Of a DNA stretch of 64,000 nucleotides, positions 46,076-60,027 are shown piece after piece. The DNA comes from Helopsaltes ochotensis (Eukaryota; Chordata; Aves; Passeriformes; Locustellidae): the NCBI GenBank assembly GCA_013400155.1, contig VXBM01000770.1, forward strand, positions 212,118 through 276,117. Reading direction: 5' to 3'. Position 1 is the first letter of the stretch. The number at the start of each line of letters is the position of its first letter. Position numbers and translations under genes: made by a program. The notes under the pieces are model-generated. The model did not search any database. It was not told the origin of the DNA and worked only from the letters and a program-made list of their open reading frames with translations.

Positions 46076-49000
46076 TAATCAGTCCTCGTAATGTGCTTCC
46101 TTTAAGGCTTTCTTATGATTGGCTAATGCTACTGTGGACAGCAATGAACTTGTGTTGTGGAGCATGAGAGCCATTTCCAGAAGCTGTGATGGGAAATAAT
46201 TTGTTTATCCAACTATAAATTGGAAATATAATACATTGCTTTACATTCACTTGTGTTTTATTCTGCAGGGTCCTAGAGGGCACCTCCACACATGTAAAGC
46301 CTTATGTTCCTTGTGCTAAATGAAGCAGAGCTAGCAAGGAAAGCAGGTTTAAAGGAGGATGAAAGTAGATGGAGAGGTGTGAGGACAGAGATAAGTGTGG
46401 GCAGTATTTGCTAAGATTTTGTAGGAGGATGAAAATTTTTCATGTCTTCAGCATTTAGAGATCCTTTCACTGTAATATGTGAGACCTATGTATTTTGCAT
46501 ACTTGGGCTCTTGGTGCCCCTCTCAGGTAACGTAGTGCTAGTATTCTTATGTGCCTTCCAGGAAACTGTGGCAGAGACAATGTGTTCACATGGGAAAAAA
46601 AAAAAAAGAAGCTGAGGATTGACAGGCTTTGGAAAATCAAGAGCAGGCACAGGGAGAGGGACCAGCCTCCCAGAGTTTCTCTGCTGAAATGTGAACCATG
46701 ACTGGAGCTGAACATACTGAACAACAGACAGTTGTTCTCAGTGCTCCGAAAGTAGGAATAATGGAAGGCTCTCTCAAAACTTCTGTCCTGATGCTCAGTG
46801 GTGAATTATTGAGAGATATTTTAGGAGTATAATGGTGACTAAATCCTCTGCATTGCCTGATAGTTTTACCTAATTCCAGTACTCTGGGTGCCATAGGGGC
46901 ATAGAGTTCAAGGAGACAGGTGAGATAAAGGGCACAGAGATAAGATCAGTGTGGGGAAATTTTTCAGGAGAGGGGCCCGTGGATAAAAGGAGGCAGCAGT
47001 GTGTGGACTTGTATGGGTGGTGAAATAGCAGATGATACGGGCAGAGTGGATGCTCTGTGATGTAAAACTTTGGAGCCTGCATGTCTATATGAGTAATCTC
47101 CACCAACCTGTGTTCAGGCTATTGGACTGTCTGTGACTGTGAGAGAGAGCGTGAAGACCTTGCTTGAGTAGCTGGCTGATGGCTGGTGGAAAACATTTGA
47201 ATGCATCTACTTCTCTTCCTGGAGGAAGATTTTCATTGCTGGCAGCTTTACAGAGCTAAAGAATGCCAAGGCTCTCTAAGTCCTTAAACCCTGCTCTTTC
47301 AGTCCTTGAACCCTTGTTCAAAAAAAGAGCAAGACCTAGTTGAGCCCCTGGGCATGGAGGGCAGTGAGTCTACAGAGGCTTTCTGGGGATGAAAGAAGGA
47401 TATTTGTTTATATCTAACTAGGTCCCAGAGTTTTGAAACACTTTCATATAGCATGAAATAAAGTAGTTTCACAAGTGCACTGTTGTGTGAAGCCTCTGAC
47501 CTTTGGGTTTGTGCCTTGATGGTGTCTTCTCTCTCTGTTCTTTGAAGAAAAGAACAAGTGAGCTCATATTGAACCATTCGATTGTATGGGAATGCTATTC
47601 CCCCTGAACACGCATTTTCCAGAACCTACAGTTACATACATTTCTCTACTGTGTACAGTTGTATATCTCACATTTTCTTATGAAACCAGGCTGGAGTTAT
47701 GGACTAGGCACTGGATGTAATGGAGGCTTTTTGACGGGGGCAGTGGAGGGGCTGGAAAGCTGGATTGGGAAACCACATGAAAGCAAGAAATGAAAAGCAA
47801 GTGAGGAATGATTAAGTGGATGGAATAATCCATCACATCGGGCCTGTTCTCCTGTGTGTCTAACAGCCTTGGAGAGGAGATTTGCACTGGTAAGGTGGGT
47901 AGAGGAGCAGCTGGAGGATCATCAGAGAATGCCAGGAAGCACAGAAGGGTCTTAGGCCAGAACCTAAGCTGGGCTAGTAAAACAGTGGTTTTGCTGGTCC
48001 CATTGCAATGAGATTTGCCCTGGGCTGCTTGCGTGGAAAGCTGATAAGCCTCGGCAAAGTCTGACCTCCTGTGGGTAAAACTGGGAATTACTAGGGATAA
48101 TTAAGCAAATCTTTTTCTTGTCATGTGCCAGCATCTTAATGAGAGGTTTGCTCAGTGGTGTGGATCACTTCTCGTCCACTTGCAGCAGCCAGATGTGGTT
48201 CTGCCCCTCTAGATAAGCTGCTGATATTACACCTGACAATGAGGGTGAAACTGATGATCCCAAAACTCGGAGAGTGCTGGTGGATGTTTTAATGACACAA
48301 AAGGAATGCAGTCATGAAGGCAGCCAAGCATTTCTCTGTGACTGCAAGAAGTACTTTGTGGAGTACACTGTGTTTTTGATTAGGTTGGATGGGTGCAGCC
48401 AACTTTTCCTGTTTCTTTGTCCCTTCCCTTGCCCCAGCTATGGCAGCTCCTGCCTTTTAGGGGTGAGCAGTCACATTGTACCATGAATGTGAAAGGTTGT
48501 CTTCTGGTACTGGATGATCCTCTTGGTGTGGAGAGGGGATTTGTGAGAAGGAATTATCAGTTTCCCTTCAGGATGATTTTAATCCCCCTCCTCTCTGAGG
48601 AGACTGTAGTGGTACATTCCTAGCATATCAGACCGTATATTCCAGAATGTGATGTTGCTTGTTAGGATCTAGCTTTGGCTGCAGGTCCTGCTGTGGTGTT
48701 CCATACATGGTAGGGTCCAGTCCACAGAGATTCCTCTGGCTATTGGGTGTCTGTGGAGCACTCTTACCGGCTCCTGACTCCGGAGGAGGACAGTTCATTG
48801 CAGAAGGATTTTGCACATGACAGTTTGCTTCCCCTTGTGGGGTGCCTGTCTGATGACCTGTGCGATCTTCGGTAATGACTCATAATCCAAGGGCTTTTCC
48901 TGGGAAGGTGATTCTAAAGGAGTTTGGTTTATTCCAAGTGCAGATGTATCCTATAAGCTCCAGGGACTGTTGGTCAGTCACATGCTACAGGATAGATAAG

Positions 49001-52000
49001 TGTTGCTTTATTTATGCCCTGCACTGTCTTTGATGCTGGCTTGATCCCTTCTTTCCCCCTGCACTCCACTACACCAGTTCAAACACAGCACTGCCTGTTC
49101 TCAGGAGGCTCATTGGCTTTCATCAGGCAAAGTAGGAACTTTTTTTGGGAATTGAGGTCCCTCATGGTATTATGTCTCTGTATGGACTGCTGGCTCTGGG
49201 TCTTCAGGGTCTCTGGTGCATTTACCTCATAGTGTGATTGAGTGAGAGCAGTGAGGGGCCTGCAGAGTTCACAACCAAGGTGGCTAGACAAGTAAGTTCA
49301 AAACCAGGCTGTGATCCCATGGATCTACTTTTTAGACACCTGAGATAAGCTGAATGTCCCTGGATGAAGGATAAGAGGGTATGATACCCAGATAGCCTCT
49401 GTCTGGAGAGGGATCCTATCTGTCCCAGCCAAGTAGCCAAGGCAGGCTTAACTCTCAAGAGGCTTTACACCAAAATCCATGGCACTGGGTGCTTTCAGGC
49501 CTGCCTGTGTTCTCCTCTAAGGCAAAGCAGAACCTGCAATTAGTGTTTCCAGAAGGTGTGAAATGGAGCTGGAGCAAAAGCAGGCTCAGTGGTGCTCTGG
49601 CCCAGGCCTGGTCCTTGCAGCCTTCACACCTGTGCCAGAGCATGAATTGCTACTCTGTGCTGGTGCCCCTCACCCCTTTGCACACTCTGTTTTCATTAGT
49701 GTGCTCTTTGGTTAAGGACCCTTCTCACTTCCAGCTGAGCAAACACTTTCCATTGCGTGTAAAATTCAGCTTGGTGCTAGTAGGCGTCTCCCACCACCTT
49801 CCTCCCTCTCCTTTACCACCTTTTCTGCAGTTGGCAGGACAAAAAAGTGTCGCTATTACCTGACTTATTATTGGCATGGGACTGTAATTTATGACATATG
49901 CTTGGTAAAGTGCCATGCTGAAAACATTTATGGCCCTCTTTGAGTCCTGTGGGGTGGTGGGGAAAGCCATGGCTATGGAGGGGAAGCCAGTTGTTCCAGC
50001 CTTGCAAAATACAGCACAGTCCAAAGGCTTCCTCTGCCTTCTGACAGCAGTGCTGTGGGCAGTGGTCTCAGTACCCCGCTCTGCTGATGTCAGAGTGGGT
50101 TGAGACACCAGTGCCTGGAACAGATGCAAAGTTTTTCTGTCCTTAGGAAACACACAGATTCTCCCTTTGGAAATATATTGAATTCCCTATCTTTATTGCT
50201 TTTAGTCCTGTAAAATCTTATCCCTCGGGCAGGATCTCAGAACCTGCCTTCTTTGTGTTCCTCATACAAGTGTCACCTCCTCTTTCCTCCCCTTGCTTCA
50301 AGTCCCTGTTCTCTAATGGGAGGGTCTGCATCAGCTGCCCCATGTGCAGCAGGTCAAGCACAGGAGCTGTGAAAGGCAGGCATTACAGCAGGACAGCTGC
50401 CCTCCAGCAACCAGGTTCATGCTCTGTCTGAAAGAAACAACCTGATCATTTAGTTCTCCATGTCTGGATTTGACCTGAAAATGTGCTGCGGAGAGAAGGG
50501 GGCAAATGAATTGTCCTTGCTGTAGGTGGGCTAGATTTGAATAGCAATCTAAGGGGTAAAGGAAAGTCCTGGAAGCAGTGACTTTTTCAATGACTGAAGA
50601 GAGATTTGTGAGAAATGGAACTTTATATCCCAATCTTGAGATGCGTGGTATGGAAATTTGGCATGGGAAAGAGTTTTTTACACTGGGCTATTTGCTGATT
50701 ACTGAAAAGTTAATGTTGACTGTTGAGCTCCTCTCATCGTTCATCTTCTAGAGGTATTTGGAGCTTGGCTGTCTGCCTTGTCCGCTTGTGATTCAAAGGA
50801 TGGCAGCAGGGATCATCCAAACCACTTCCCAGCTTCAGGAGCACACTTTCCCTGAAGCTGCTCAGTTAGAAGGAGCATTTGCTTGGCCTGTAGTGAGGCA
50901 GGCTCTCTGTACACTATGGGGAAGGACCACATAGCAGTTTGTCCTCTTTCTTTGGTTCAGGCTTTGCCAGCTGCTGGATGAGAAGCAGGTCTCTGCAGCC
51001 TTCTGCCCCAACAGTGCCATGTGTGCATCCATGTTCTGGAGCTAAAGGAGATGTTCTGGCTGGGATTGAGTCCTGGATGCTCTCTGCTACTTGCTATCTG
51101 AAGGTATGCAAGATAAAGCCTTGGGAGCTGAATGACATAAGGAGTTGTGTGAAGCCCACAATGCCAAGCTAATGCTGCTTCCAGAGTCATCATCTCTAGC
51201 TGCTGTTATTTCTGGACATCTTGTCCAAAGGGTATCAAGGCTGACGATTTGGTCTGGGAGAATGCCTTGGGCCGGAGTTGCTTCATTCATGCTGTGGTTG
51301 GACAGAATTTGTGTTTTGGATGACATTTATTTCCCCAAACAGCAGTTATGTAGAAGTTTGCCATCCTGGTGTAATTTTGTCCTCTGAGCTCCATCTGTCC
51401 TGTGTGGTGAGGAGAGACTGAAGCCTCCCGTGAGTGAATCAGCTCATTTTGTCTTCAACACTATTGGGTGGAGCAGGCTGCTCTGGAGCTGATTCTTCTG
51501 CTTTTCACTGGAGCTTAGATATTTGGGTGTGATACTGGGTGCTAAAATCAGAGATGAAACCCCCCCCCCCCCCTTTCACTTTTTGTGTGGGGGAGGGCTG
51601 GTGGGAAGCTCACATTATCTGTGGAGTCTTAGCCACCCTTAAGCCTTGTTCTGTTGACTGAGTTCCAGACACCCCATGCCCAGGTCATATCTCTACCTGG
51701 ATCCCAGAAAGAGTCTCTCTTCATCAGATGGTGAGAAGCAGATGGGTAGTGCTGGATCCTGCTGAAAACAGGGAAGAGCCAGAATCTTGAAAGGTTTCCC
51801 AGTGTCCTGCAGGGTGAAAGCAGTTTAGCTGACAATAATACCTCTGCTGGGTGTGAGATTATTCAATGGAAAAAGGTGGGAGGAAATGGCAAAAAATGGC
51901 AACCTGTCTTAAGAGAGTTCACTGTATGTGCACCTGATAAAAATCATAACCTGGGATCGGCTTTCTTCTCTGCTTTCTTGGCTTATGGCAAGTGTAACCA

Positions 52001-55000
52001 AGCTCTGGCAGGCAGGGCAAATTTCCTTCTCCCTGGGGTCATTAAAAAAGACCATTTCCCCATTCAAAGAGTGAGAGGGAGGTGGGGATGGAAAGGGGAG
52101 CTGAGCCAGGCAGCAGGCAAGCCCTGCCCACACTGCTGCATGAGTTAGCAGAGCCATGACTTTCCCACCCCCACCACTCTTCATGGTGTTAGGCACGTGG
52201 GATTGAGGGGGGCTGGATGAGTATGAAAGCAAACACACATCTGGAAGTTCCTCCAGTTAATTGGGCAATTATTTATACCACTCTTGCTGGAAGCAGCCTG
52301 CTACTGCTGAGCCAAAACCAACAACAGACTGTGGGCGTACTCCATTCCTGCTTGGAGTGGGGAGGCTTGTGTGGCAAGGTGCAGCTGCAGAGGGTGAGTT
52401 AAACAGTGGGGGCATGGACCCACTGCTCCTGGGCTGCTCTGCCTGGCTGTAGAGGTGTGTGGGGAAGCCCTGGAGACCCTGGATGTGGTGAGATGCTTGA
52501 GAAGCACTTGCTTCACAGTGCATGTGGGCCCCAGGTGGGGAGGGGGAAGCTGCTGCTCTGGAGCAGCATGAGAACCCAAATCAACCTGTGCTGGGTTTTA
52601 TGAGGAGCTTGGCAGGTTGTGGTGTTGGTGAAAGTAGTCCAGGCCCAGATGTGCTCTGTAGCACTTTACTCCTCATAAATAGTGGATTCACTGCCATTTC
52701 TGCCCAGCTCCCACCTGAGTGAGGCTCTGTCAGCTCAAGTTCACCTTTTCCATCCCTTCTACTTCACCTTCCTCACATCCCTGGTTCCTTCTTAGTCTGA
52801 CAGCAATGTCACTGCATGTCCCCATTCCCTGCCTGTTTTCTGGTACAGGTGCTGTGCAGGTGAAGTTCTGAGAGAATGCAGAGCTAGATGGCCTTGTCAT
52901 TGGCAGGTTATTTCCCAGGATGTGAGATGGGAGTGACCACCTTAGTCTGAGTGGCTTTCCCTATCACAGAGTTGACAGGCCTCAGCAGATCCTCAGGGAG
53001 ATACTTCAAGAGTCCCCTGGACACCATCAGCCTTGAAGAGTTGTCTCTCCTCCTTCTCATCTCTATATCTGGTGGGATAGGGTTGCACCCAAAACTGAAT
53101 TCTCTGCGATTGCATATCAGTGTGACAGACCACTTCTTGAAAGTGTTTCCCTGGAACTGTGGCTGACTGCTCTGTGAGTGCTTTGTCCTCCCCTCCTTGC
53201 TGTTGAAGCCCACAGGAAGCCTTCCCCTTCCAGCAGAATCTCTTGATTGATAAAAACAATCCCCTTCTCTCAAACTGTGCCTACCACACAAGCTGGGGCT
53301 GGTGTGTTTGGCCCCATCTGCTTTCCACTTTGCCTGAGAGCACATCTCTGGTACTTGGAGTCATTGTGGCAGCCTCAGAAGTGCACACTGTGCTGCACTC
53401 CATCAGCATAATTGGAGCCAGCTCCAGTCAAGCCCAGCTGGGATGTGAAAAGGAGAATTCTCGTTGTTCCCTCTTTCCTTGTCTTTTTCCCTCTGCCATG
53501 AGTCTTCTCTAAAGAAATTTATTGCCATTAACTCAAGATCTTCCTTGGGATAACATAAATCAGACAGACAGTTTGGCTGCAGGATGAACGTGCAAACGTA
53601 AGCAAGACTGGAGTGGGTCACGCCATGGAGCTGTTGCATACAGGATCTTCTCCACAGCATCACTGGAGTGAGTGCTGTAGGAAAGGGCTGGAAACAATGC
53701 ATGCATGGCATGTGTTGTCTTGCCTCTTCTCTGACGGTCCATGGATGTGGTGAGAGGTTTATCTAGTGGGTGATCAGCAAATATTTTGTATCTTTGTTTG
53801 TCCATTTTTGAAGTGTCTTAGATGGTGCTAAGTCAGAAAGGCTTGGGGATGAAAAAGTTCTCTGCATGAGGTTTTGTAGTGGTCTCAAAAGTACTGTGAG
53901 GACTTCTCAGCATCAAAAGACACTGTAGAGGGGGGAGCACGATTCCCAGTTTTACAGGAGGGAGTGAAGAATTTAAATGACTTATCCAAAATTTCAGTGG
54001 GAATCCTTCACAGAGTGTGATGTTGAAACCAGATTCTCAGACTCCTGTGACTGTTCAGCTTTCCTCTTTGATAATCACCCACACAGAGATCTAAGTTAGG
54101 ATTGGAACTTACCCTCGAGTTAGTGCAGAAATAAACCTAACTGAAGGGAAAACCTTCCTTACTGTCCAGTTGGATGACTGTACTGTAGAAGGAGGACATC
54201 GCCAGGTAGAGAGGCCAACCAACAAAACCTGCTTTGTCAAGGATTAGGAAATGGAAACATTGCTGAGGGTCTAGCTGAGGAAATATGATCCTGAAGGTGC
54301 TCAGAAAATCAAGACTTGTTGAAAACAGTTTCAGGGAGCCAGAGAGAGTTTGGACAGGATCTGCTGCTCAGCCAGAAGGGAGAGGGTAGAGCCACCAGCC
54401 ATGTGGAAGGGATGGGAAAGGTAGGAGGGTATGTGGATCTGGGCACTGAAATGGAACAGCTGAGATACAAGCACCAAGGGACAGCTCTCGCTCTCACTGA
54501 AGGGAATGGACCGACTCCCATTGACGTCAATGAGGGCTGAACTGGGACCCTTGTGAGAAATATATTGAACACAGACAAATCCAGCAAAGTCAAAACAGAT
54601 GATGCAGGCTGCTTAATACAGTCACAGGGAGCTGATTGCGAAACCTCCTAATGAGGCTGTTCTGTCAAGCAGCCATGCAAGCCCAGTAGGCTCCAGCCTA
54701 GGAGAGGAACATGGGAGGCTGTGGTCCTGGAAAAGACATACCCAAGATGGAAGGCATGGGATGTGTCCTCACTGTGCTTCAGCATTATCCCACCATCCAT
54801 CTTGTTTGTGTGACCTTCTTATATGGCTATTTTACCATATTCCAGGTGCTTTTTCTTGAGCTTCCCCTGTCCCACCAAAGGAGCTGTTCTGAAGCTGGAC
54901 GTGTGGACAGACTGGACAAGTTGTCACAGAGGAGGAATACACTGCTGTACCTCAACTGACAGTGGGGGGCAGCTGTGTGTGCACACGCCTAATCCATGGC

Positions 55001-58000
55001 ACATGCAAGTCTATTCAACTAAGCCAACGTGACAGAACCACACTAAGCTGGCTGAAGTGACCTTATTTGCACGGACTAAGCAAATGCACATGGATTGTAA
55101 CGCTGACACGCAGGAACCGGTTACTGCATGATAGCCGGTTCCTGTGTTTGCGCTCAGCCTCTGACTCATCACCCCAAACTCTTCCCTTGCTGTGCTTCTC
55201 AGTCCTTTGTTCCAGGTTCCCAGTGCCTGGTTTCCTCTGCGTCAGGGATGTCTGTGATCCTACCACAGCCTCATGTCTGTCCAGAGAGTAGTTTTCGCAA
55301 CTCTCCTGCTCTGCTCTGTGGAGTCTCAATGATCTGCTCCAGGTTCGGGCTCTCCTAGTCCTCTTTTGAGGGTACGCAGCCAGCCAGCTCCCTGTGGGAA
55401 CCCAGGTCACGGCTTAGAGTGTATCCCCTCACTCCACAAACCGTTTCCAGCCCAATAGGCCTCCTTGGGCACCAGGACCTGCCTCTCCTCCATCTTTAGT
55501 TTTGTTCCCCACTTGGAGAAAGCAGAGAGTCCAGACATGGCTCCACCCTTAGAGAGCAAGAAGATGTGGAGCACTCTAGTGAGGTCAGTGGTGAGATCTT
55601 GGCAGTATCTTCTCTCTGGTGCAGTGGGAATTTGGAAAAGGTGATGGAGTTGAAAAGAGAGGGCAGGATGAAGTTACTAGTGTGGAATACGAAGCTGAAA
55701 ATAGAAGGAGCTGAGTTTCTGGGTGCTCCTGAGGATGTCTCATCCTTGATCAAGTACTGGTTCCGGCTGAAGAGCAGAGACTTCAGTGAAGCCATACTTA
55801 CTCTACACCATGTTGAAACAGAATTCAGTCCAGAAAGATCCATTTCCCCCAAACCTGGAGTTTTACCACAGTTGTAGCTGTGTTATGACAGAAGGGACAG
55901 ATCAGTCAAACGATTTGTAGGTGGAAAATTCAAGGAAATTGGAAGAGAGCACAGGAGTGGAGACAGGCAGGGGGCATTGTTGCTCTTAAAATGGTCCTAT
56001 ATGGTATGCACAGCTTAGAAGTTTTGGGAAGAGTGGAATTTCACTTTCGATTCCCCATGGATAGACTAGACTGAAACTTTACCCTCCTTTCCACCCTGGA
56101 TCCACTGAAATAACAGCATCTTGTACGAGGACCAGCTTCCTTGATTGAAGAGTAATGTTTGGTGGGGAATCCAAGAATGTACATAGGGACAGGTTACCTG
56201 CAGTGGGCATTGAGGCATTGCCTGAACTTTCAGGAATGGAATAAGCAAAGCTGAAGTGCTGGGGTTAGCAGACATGAATGACACTAAGAGGGGCCTCTTT
56301 CAACTGTGCCAGATGCAAGATAAATGCTATGGAAAAGCTTGGGCTGGCTGTATACTGGGGCAGAGGACCTAGAAACAAAGGGCGTGAAAAAGGCAGATAT
56401 TCAACACTTTTTGATACTGGGACCCATAATGTTTAATGCCCTTTTTAACAGCTTAGAGTACACTCTCAGTGAGCTTAGGGACAACCAGTTGATACCCCCG
56501 AGGGCACAGCTGGTAGTCAAAGGGCACTTCACAAGCTGTCCTCTATCCTGTGCTGTGATGTGCATTTCAGAGCTGATGGCCTGGTATTTTCTGCTTCCTG
56601 CATTGTGTTTACTTCTTGCTTCCATTTCAGGAAGCCCTCTTTCTTTGAAGACAGTGGAAAAAAACATTCCTTCTCTAAGTAAGCAGCTAAAGGGACTGTC
56701 TTAGACTAGTCACACCTCAGCGAGTTAAATTTATACCATGAGCCATAGTTTTATGTTTGTGGGTTTCCCACAGTAACAGTAGCACCAGGATGTAATCACA
56801 ACACTGTCACATGTAAGTTACTGCATCAGCCTAATGCTCTTTTGCTAAGGGCCTGCCTCTGGGCAGTGTGGTGGGAAAGGACCTGGATATGAGAGGAGGT
56901 GTGGACTTGAAGGAACCCTGCTCCATGTTAGCTCTCCAGCCACAGTCTGGCACAGAGCTGCTTCCCTCTCCATTCAAACTGGCACATGGGGACTGTGTTC
57001 TCAGAGAGGAGTAACCTGAATGGTTCACCCTGTGTGGTGAGGTAAAGGTATTTCTGGAAGCACACAGGAAAGCAGCAGCATCACCACCTCCTTAGCTGCG
57101 CCCAGCTGTACAGCAATATAGGCAACACTGTGTCTTCTGGAGTGTATCTGGGACAGCCCTCCCCATCAGCACTCCTACTTTTCCTATTCATGGGTGTATC
57201 ATAAAGTGAGGTGTTATTATTAATGACTGATTTTTTTCTCTCCCTTGTCTTTTTATAGCAAAAACTGCTCCTCTCCACATTCCACGACTCTTCACCCCCC
57301 CCTCCCCCAGATATCTGTATGGGTCCCCGTATTGACATGACAGCATGCAGCAGTCAGCGCTGCCAGAGTCAATGTGTCCTACATCTATTGAGGGTAGGCT
57401 GGGGCTGTCAGCTTTGTGTCTCCTGAGAGATACCAAGACTGTTTGTTGATTATGTCTTTAGCTGGTGTTAGATAAACAGTGAAATTGTATTATTTTTGTG
57501 CTTCTTCCTATGACCAGCTTAATTAAGCACTGTAGTGGGCACATGGCTCACTGACATCAATTGTTTCCCCTGGAATTTGTTCTGTTTGGTGAAGCCATTA
57601 TCTTTGAAACTCATCTGGAAGGGTGAGAAATTCATGATCCTTATGCTGTTCTTGGGCCTAGCCATGGCTGATGCTGCCTGACATTTTGGGGTGCTGGTCT
57701 CACAAGGTGGGGGGCTGCTTTTGCCCATCAGATACAGGTGTTCTCGATCATTCTGTTTGTCAGTGTTAAATTTGCTGTTTTATGGTGGTGGCATACTTGG
57801 TGCAAAACCAGAGGGCAACAAGCCTGGGCCACCTATTCAAGGAAACTTCACCTCCCAGGACTCTCTTTTCTCTGGTGGATCCTCTGGTGTCCTGGAAAGT
57901 GTGAGTCCCGTCTAAAGTTTCTGCCTGAGGAGGTGTTTGGGGAAACTCTGTTTACTCTTTCTTGGTGTCTGATAGAAGTCGAGCTCTCACAGCAGCTTTC

Positions 58001-58411
58001 TGTATGGGCTCCTCCTATGTAACTGATAAAGAAGGAATGCCATGTCACAGGTTGAGTCAGACCATTGGCTTCTTGATGGCTCGGTATGATTTGGGTGAAA
58101 TTTGCTGATGGGTTCCAAACTGTTGGGGGTGGATGAACAAACACGAACAGCATGAGTGCTTAAGTTTTATTTCCATTGGAAGCCAGGCTGAAGAAGCCAG
58201 TTCCACTATTCCCTATGAGATTGCTTGTGACCAAAACCATTGCAGAGGTCACACTTCCTGGTACTGCATGGGATCTTTTGTTGGTGTGAACTCATTCTGT
58301 GCCTTTGGAACCAGCTGACAGATCTTGATTTGCAACAGCTGGCCTGAAATGGTAGATCCCGCTGCACTGGAGTTTCAAGGAACAGGCAGCCAGAGGAGAA
58401 AACTGGATGAA
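46076..58411. other. 12-kb stretch without a recognised gene
   Basis: Short open frames are scattered on both strands, none longer than about 145 codons and none resembling a known family. No exon series of NTN3, TEDC2 or CCNF, which lie upstream of TBC1D24 in human, could be found. A run of 14 C occurs at 51560-51573, and a hairpin at 55111-55144 is listed separately. Unannotated non-coding transcripts or unknown repeats may be present. Confidence 0.4.
55111..55144. repeat. 10-bp perfect stem-loop with extended imperfect stem
   Basis: caggaaccgg (55111-55120) pairs perfectly with ccggttcctg (55135-55144) around a 14-base loop. The stem extends with one mismatch and a 5-base bulge to gctga/tcagc further out (55102 to about 55158). 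Confidence 0.5.
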
Positions 58412-58488
58412 TATTTTGTAGGAATCAAATCACATCACAACTCCACAGCAGGATAACAGTTATCTGTCCCACTCAATGCCAAAGTTAG
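58412..58488 (+). repeat. Left arm of a 77-bp near-perfect inverted repeat
   Basis: The 77 bases starting tattttgtaggaatcaaatc and ending atgccaaagttag recur in reverse complement at 59629-59705 with a single mismatch (ggataa here against gtataa). Similarity stops abruptly at both ends of each arm. The outermost bases of both arms are TA, so a TA target duplication around 75-bp terminal inverted repeats is one reading. I do not recognise the sequence as a named element. Confidence 0.85.
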
Positions 58489-58777
58489 CAAGCAAATGCT
58501 TGATCTTGGGCTTCTGCCAACTGAGAGCAAGACCCGCTGACACAGTGGGGACACAGAAGTAAGATCAGTCATGTTCTCAGGTGCTGGGACCTTTCAAAGT
58601 GAGTATGCTGGTCCTGGTAGTGGTCCTTCCCACTGGACTTCAACAAGCAGGAGGATGAAGATGCTGGGAGAGGTAACTCAAGTAGATTTTGGTCTGATTT
58701 TACTCACAACTTGGGACTTTTTTTTTTATGGTACAAACATAAAAGTTGGGGGCCAGTCTCTCTCTGCAGCACAGCAG

Positions 58778-59050
58778 AATCATAGAATCTTAGAAACTCC
58801 TGAGTTGGAAGGGACCTACAAGGATCATTGAGTCCAACTCCTGATCCTGCATAGGACAATGTCAAGAATCCTACCATGTGCCTGAGAGCCTTGTCTAAAC
58901 ATTTCTTGAACTGTGAGAAGCCTGTGGATGTGACCACTGTCTGGGGAGCCTGTTCCAGTGCCCAATGACCCTGTGGGTGAGGAACCTTTTCTTAATATTT
59001 GATCTAAACCTGCTCTGACAAAGTTTCATGCTTTGGTTCTTCACCATGTG
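58778..59050 (-). mobile_element. CR1 LINE 3' end inside the inverted-repeat interval
   Basis: Begins agaatcatagaatcttagaa and continues with gagttggaagggacctacaa, gagcctgttccagtgcccaa and ttcttaatatttgatctaaa. It lies between the two inverted-repeat arms, so it either inserted into that element or was carried with it. Confidence 0.9.
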
Positions 59051-59628
59051 TCAACAAAATATGCCTAATCAGCAGGATTAGAGGATGTCACAGTTTCCTT
59101 CCAGGCTCTATGTCCAGCTTTCCTTCCCACAAAACTCAGCAAGGGAGAGGGCAAGTCAAAGAGTCCACAGCTGGTGTGAGTGATGGTTTAGCAAAGACAA
59201 CATATTCTGAACCACAAAAATGGGGAGTGGATTTGCTGCTCTGGAGTGATTCAAGGCTCTTTAGGAAGAACAGAAGAGATAAGGAGAACCAGGCAAACTA
59301 TCCTTGGAAAAATAAACAGAACAACACAAAGCAAGTTACTGTTAAGTTAGGAAGAACAATTGCTGAGAGCAAGAAAAGTGTTTCTAGACATAGAACTGCA
59401 AACATTTAAAAAGGGAGCCAGAATAAAGAGGGCATGAACAACTGGACAGGCTGTGACCTCCTCTGAAACTGAAGGAGGAGCCTGGCAGAACTCCCAGGCA
59501 CATCGTCTCCACATCTGATGCTCTGCAAACATCTGCCCAGCACCTTGAGGTCTTGCTAAAGGCAGTGGTAAGTGGCACTGTAAGTCCAGGACAGTGCCTG
59601 ACAGCTCAACTCCTGCTGCCTGGACTGA

Positions 59629-59705
59629 CTAACTTTGGCATTGAGTGGGACAGATAACTGTTATACTGCTGTGGAGTTGTGATGTGATTTGATTCCTACA
59701 AAATA
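59629..59705 (-). repeat. Right arm of the 77-bp inverted repeat
   Basis: Reverse complement of 58412-58488, 76 of 77 bases identical. The two arms enclose 1140 bases, of which about 270 are the CR1 copy; the remainder shows no transposase-like frame. Confidence 0.85.
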
Positions 59706-59929
59706 CTGGTGCTGAAATGTGTTTCTGGATCCTGCAGTTTGCGTACAGCTGCTGTTTCTTTGGAGTGTCTCATGCCTCTTAATCCTCATCACAGAAGCTC
59801 TCAGATGTAGCAAAGATGAAGAGCTGAGAGACTTATTTTTACATTACAAAAAACCTCTCTCTGGCTTCTTGTTTTCTATCATGGCCAATCACACTGCCAG
59901 TCTCCCTTTCCCAGTTCTTTTCATGGCAT

Positions 59930-60027
59930 GTAGTGAGATTCTTGAGGCTGTCCTGTGCAGGACTAAGAGCTGGACTTGATGACCCTTGTAGGTCCCTTTC
60001 CAACCCATGATAGTCTATAGTTCTGAT
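59930..60027 (+). mobile_element. Short CR1 LINE 3' tail
   Basis: Plus-strand CR1 end: agagctggacttgatgaccc, ttgtaggtccctttccaacc and a terminal repeat-like catgatagtctatagttctg. It belongs to the same CR1 type as the 58778 copy, but in the opposite orientation. Confidence 0.85.

Noticed and set aside
49489..50153. Opposed open frames of 124 and 142 codons near 49.5-50.2 kb
   Set aside because: They have no recognisable motif, no splice context linking them to other exons, and lie in opposite directions without a shared pattern.
52908..53345. 145-codon minus-strand open frame
   Set aside because: Composition is typical of chance frames, no domain is recognisable, and overlapping frames of similar length exist on the other strand.
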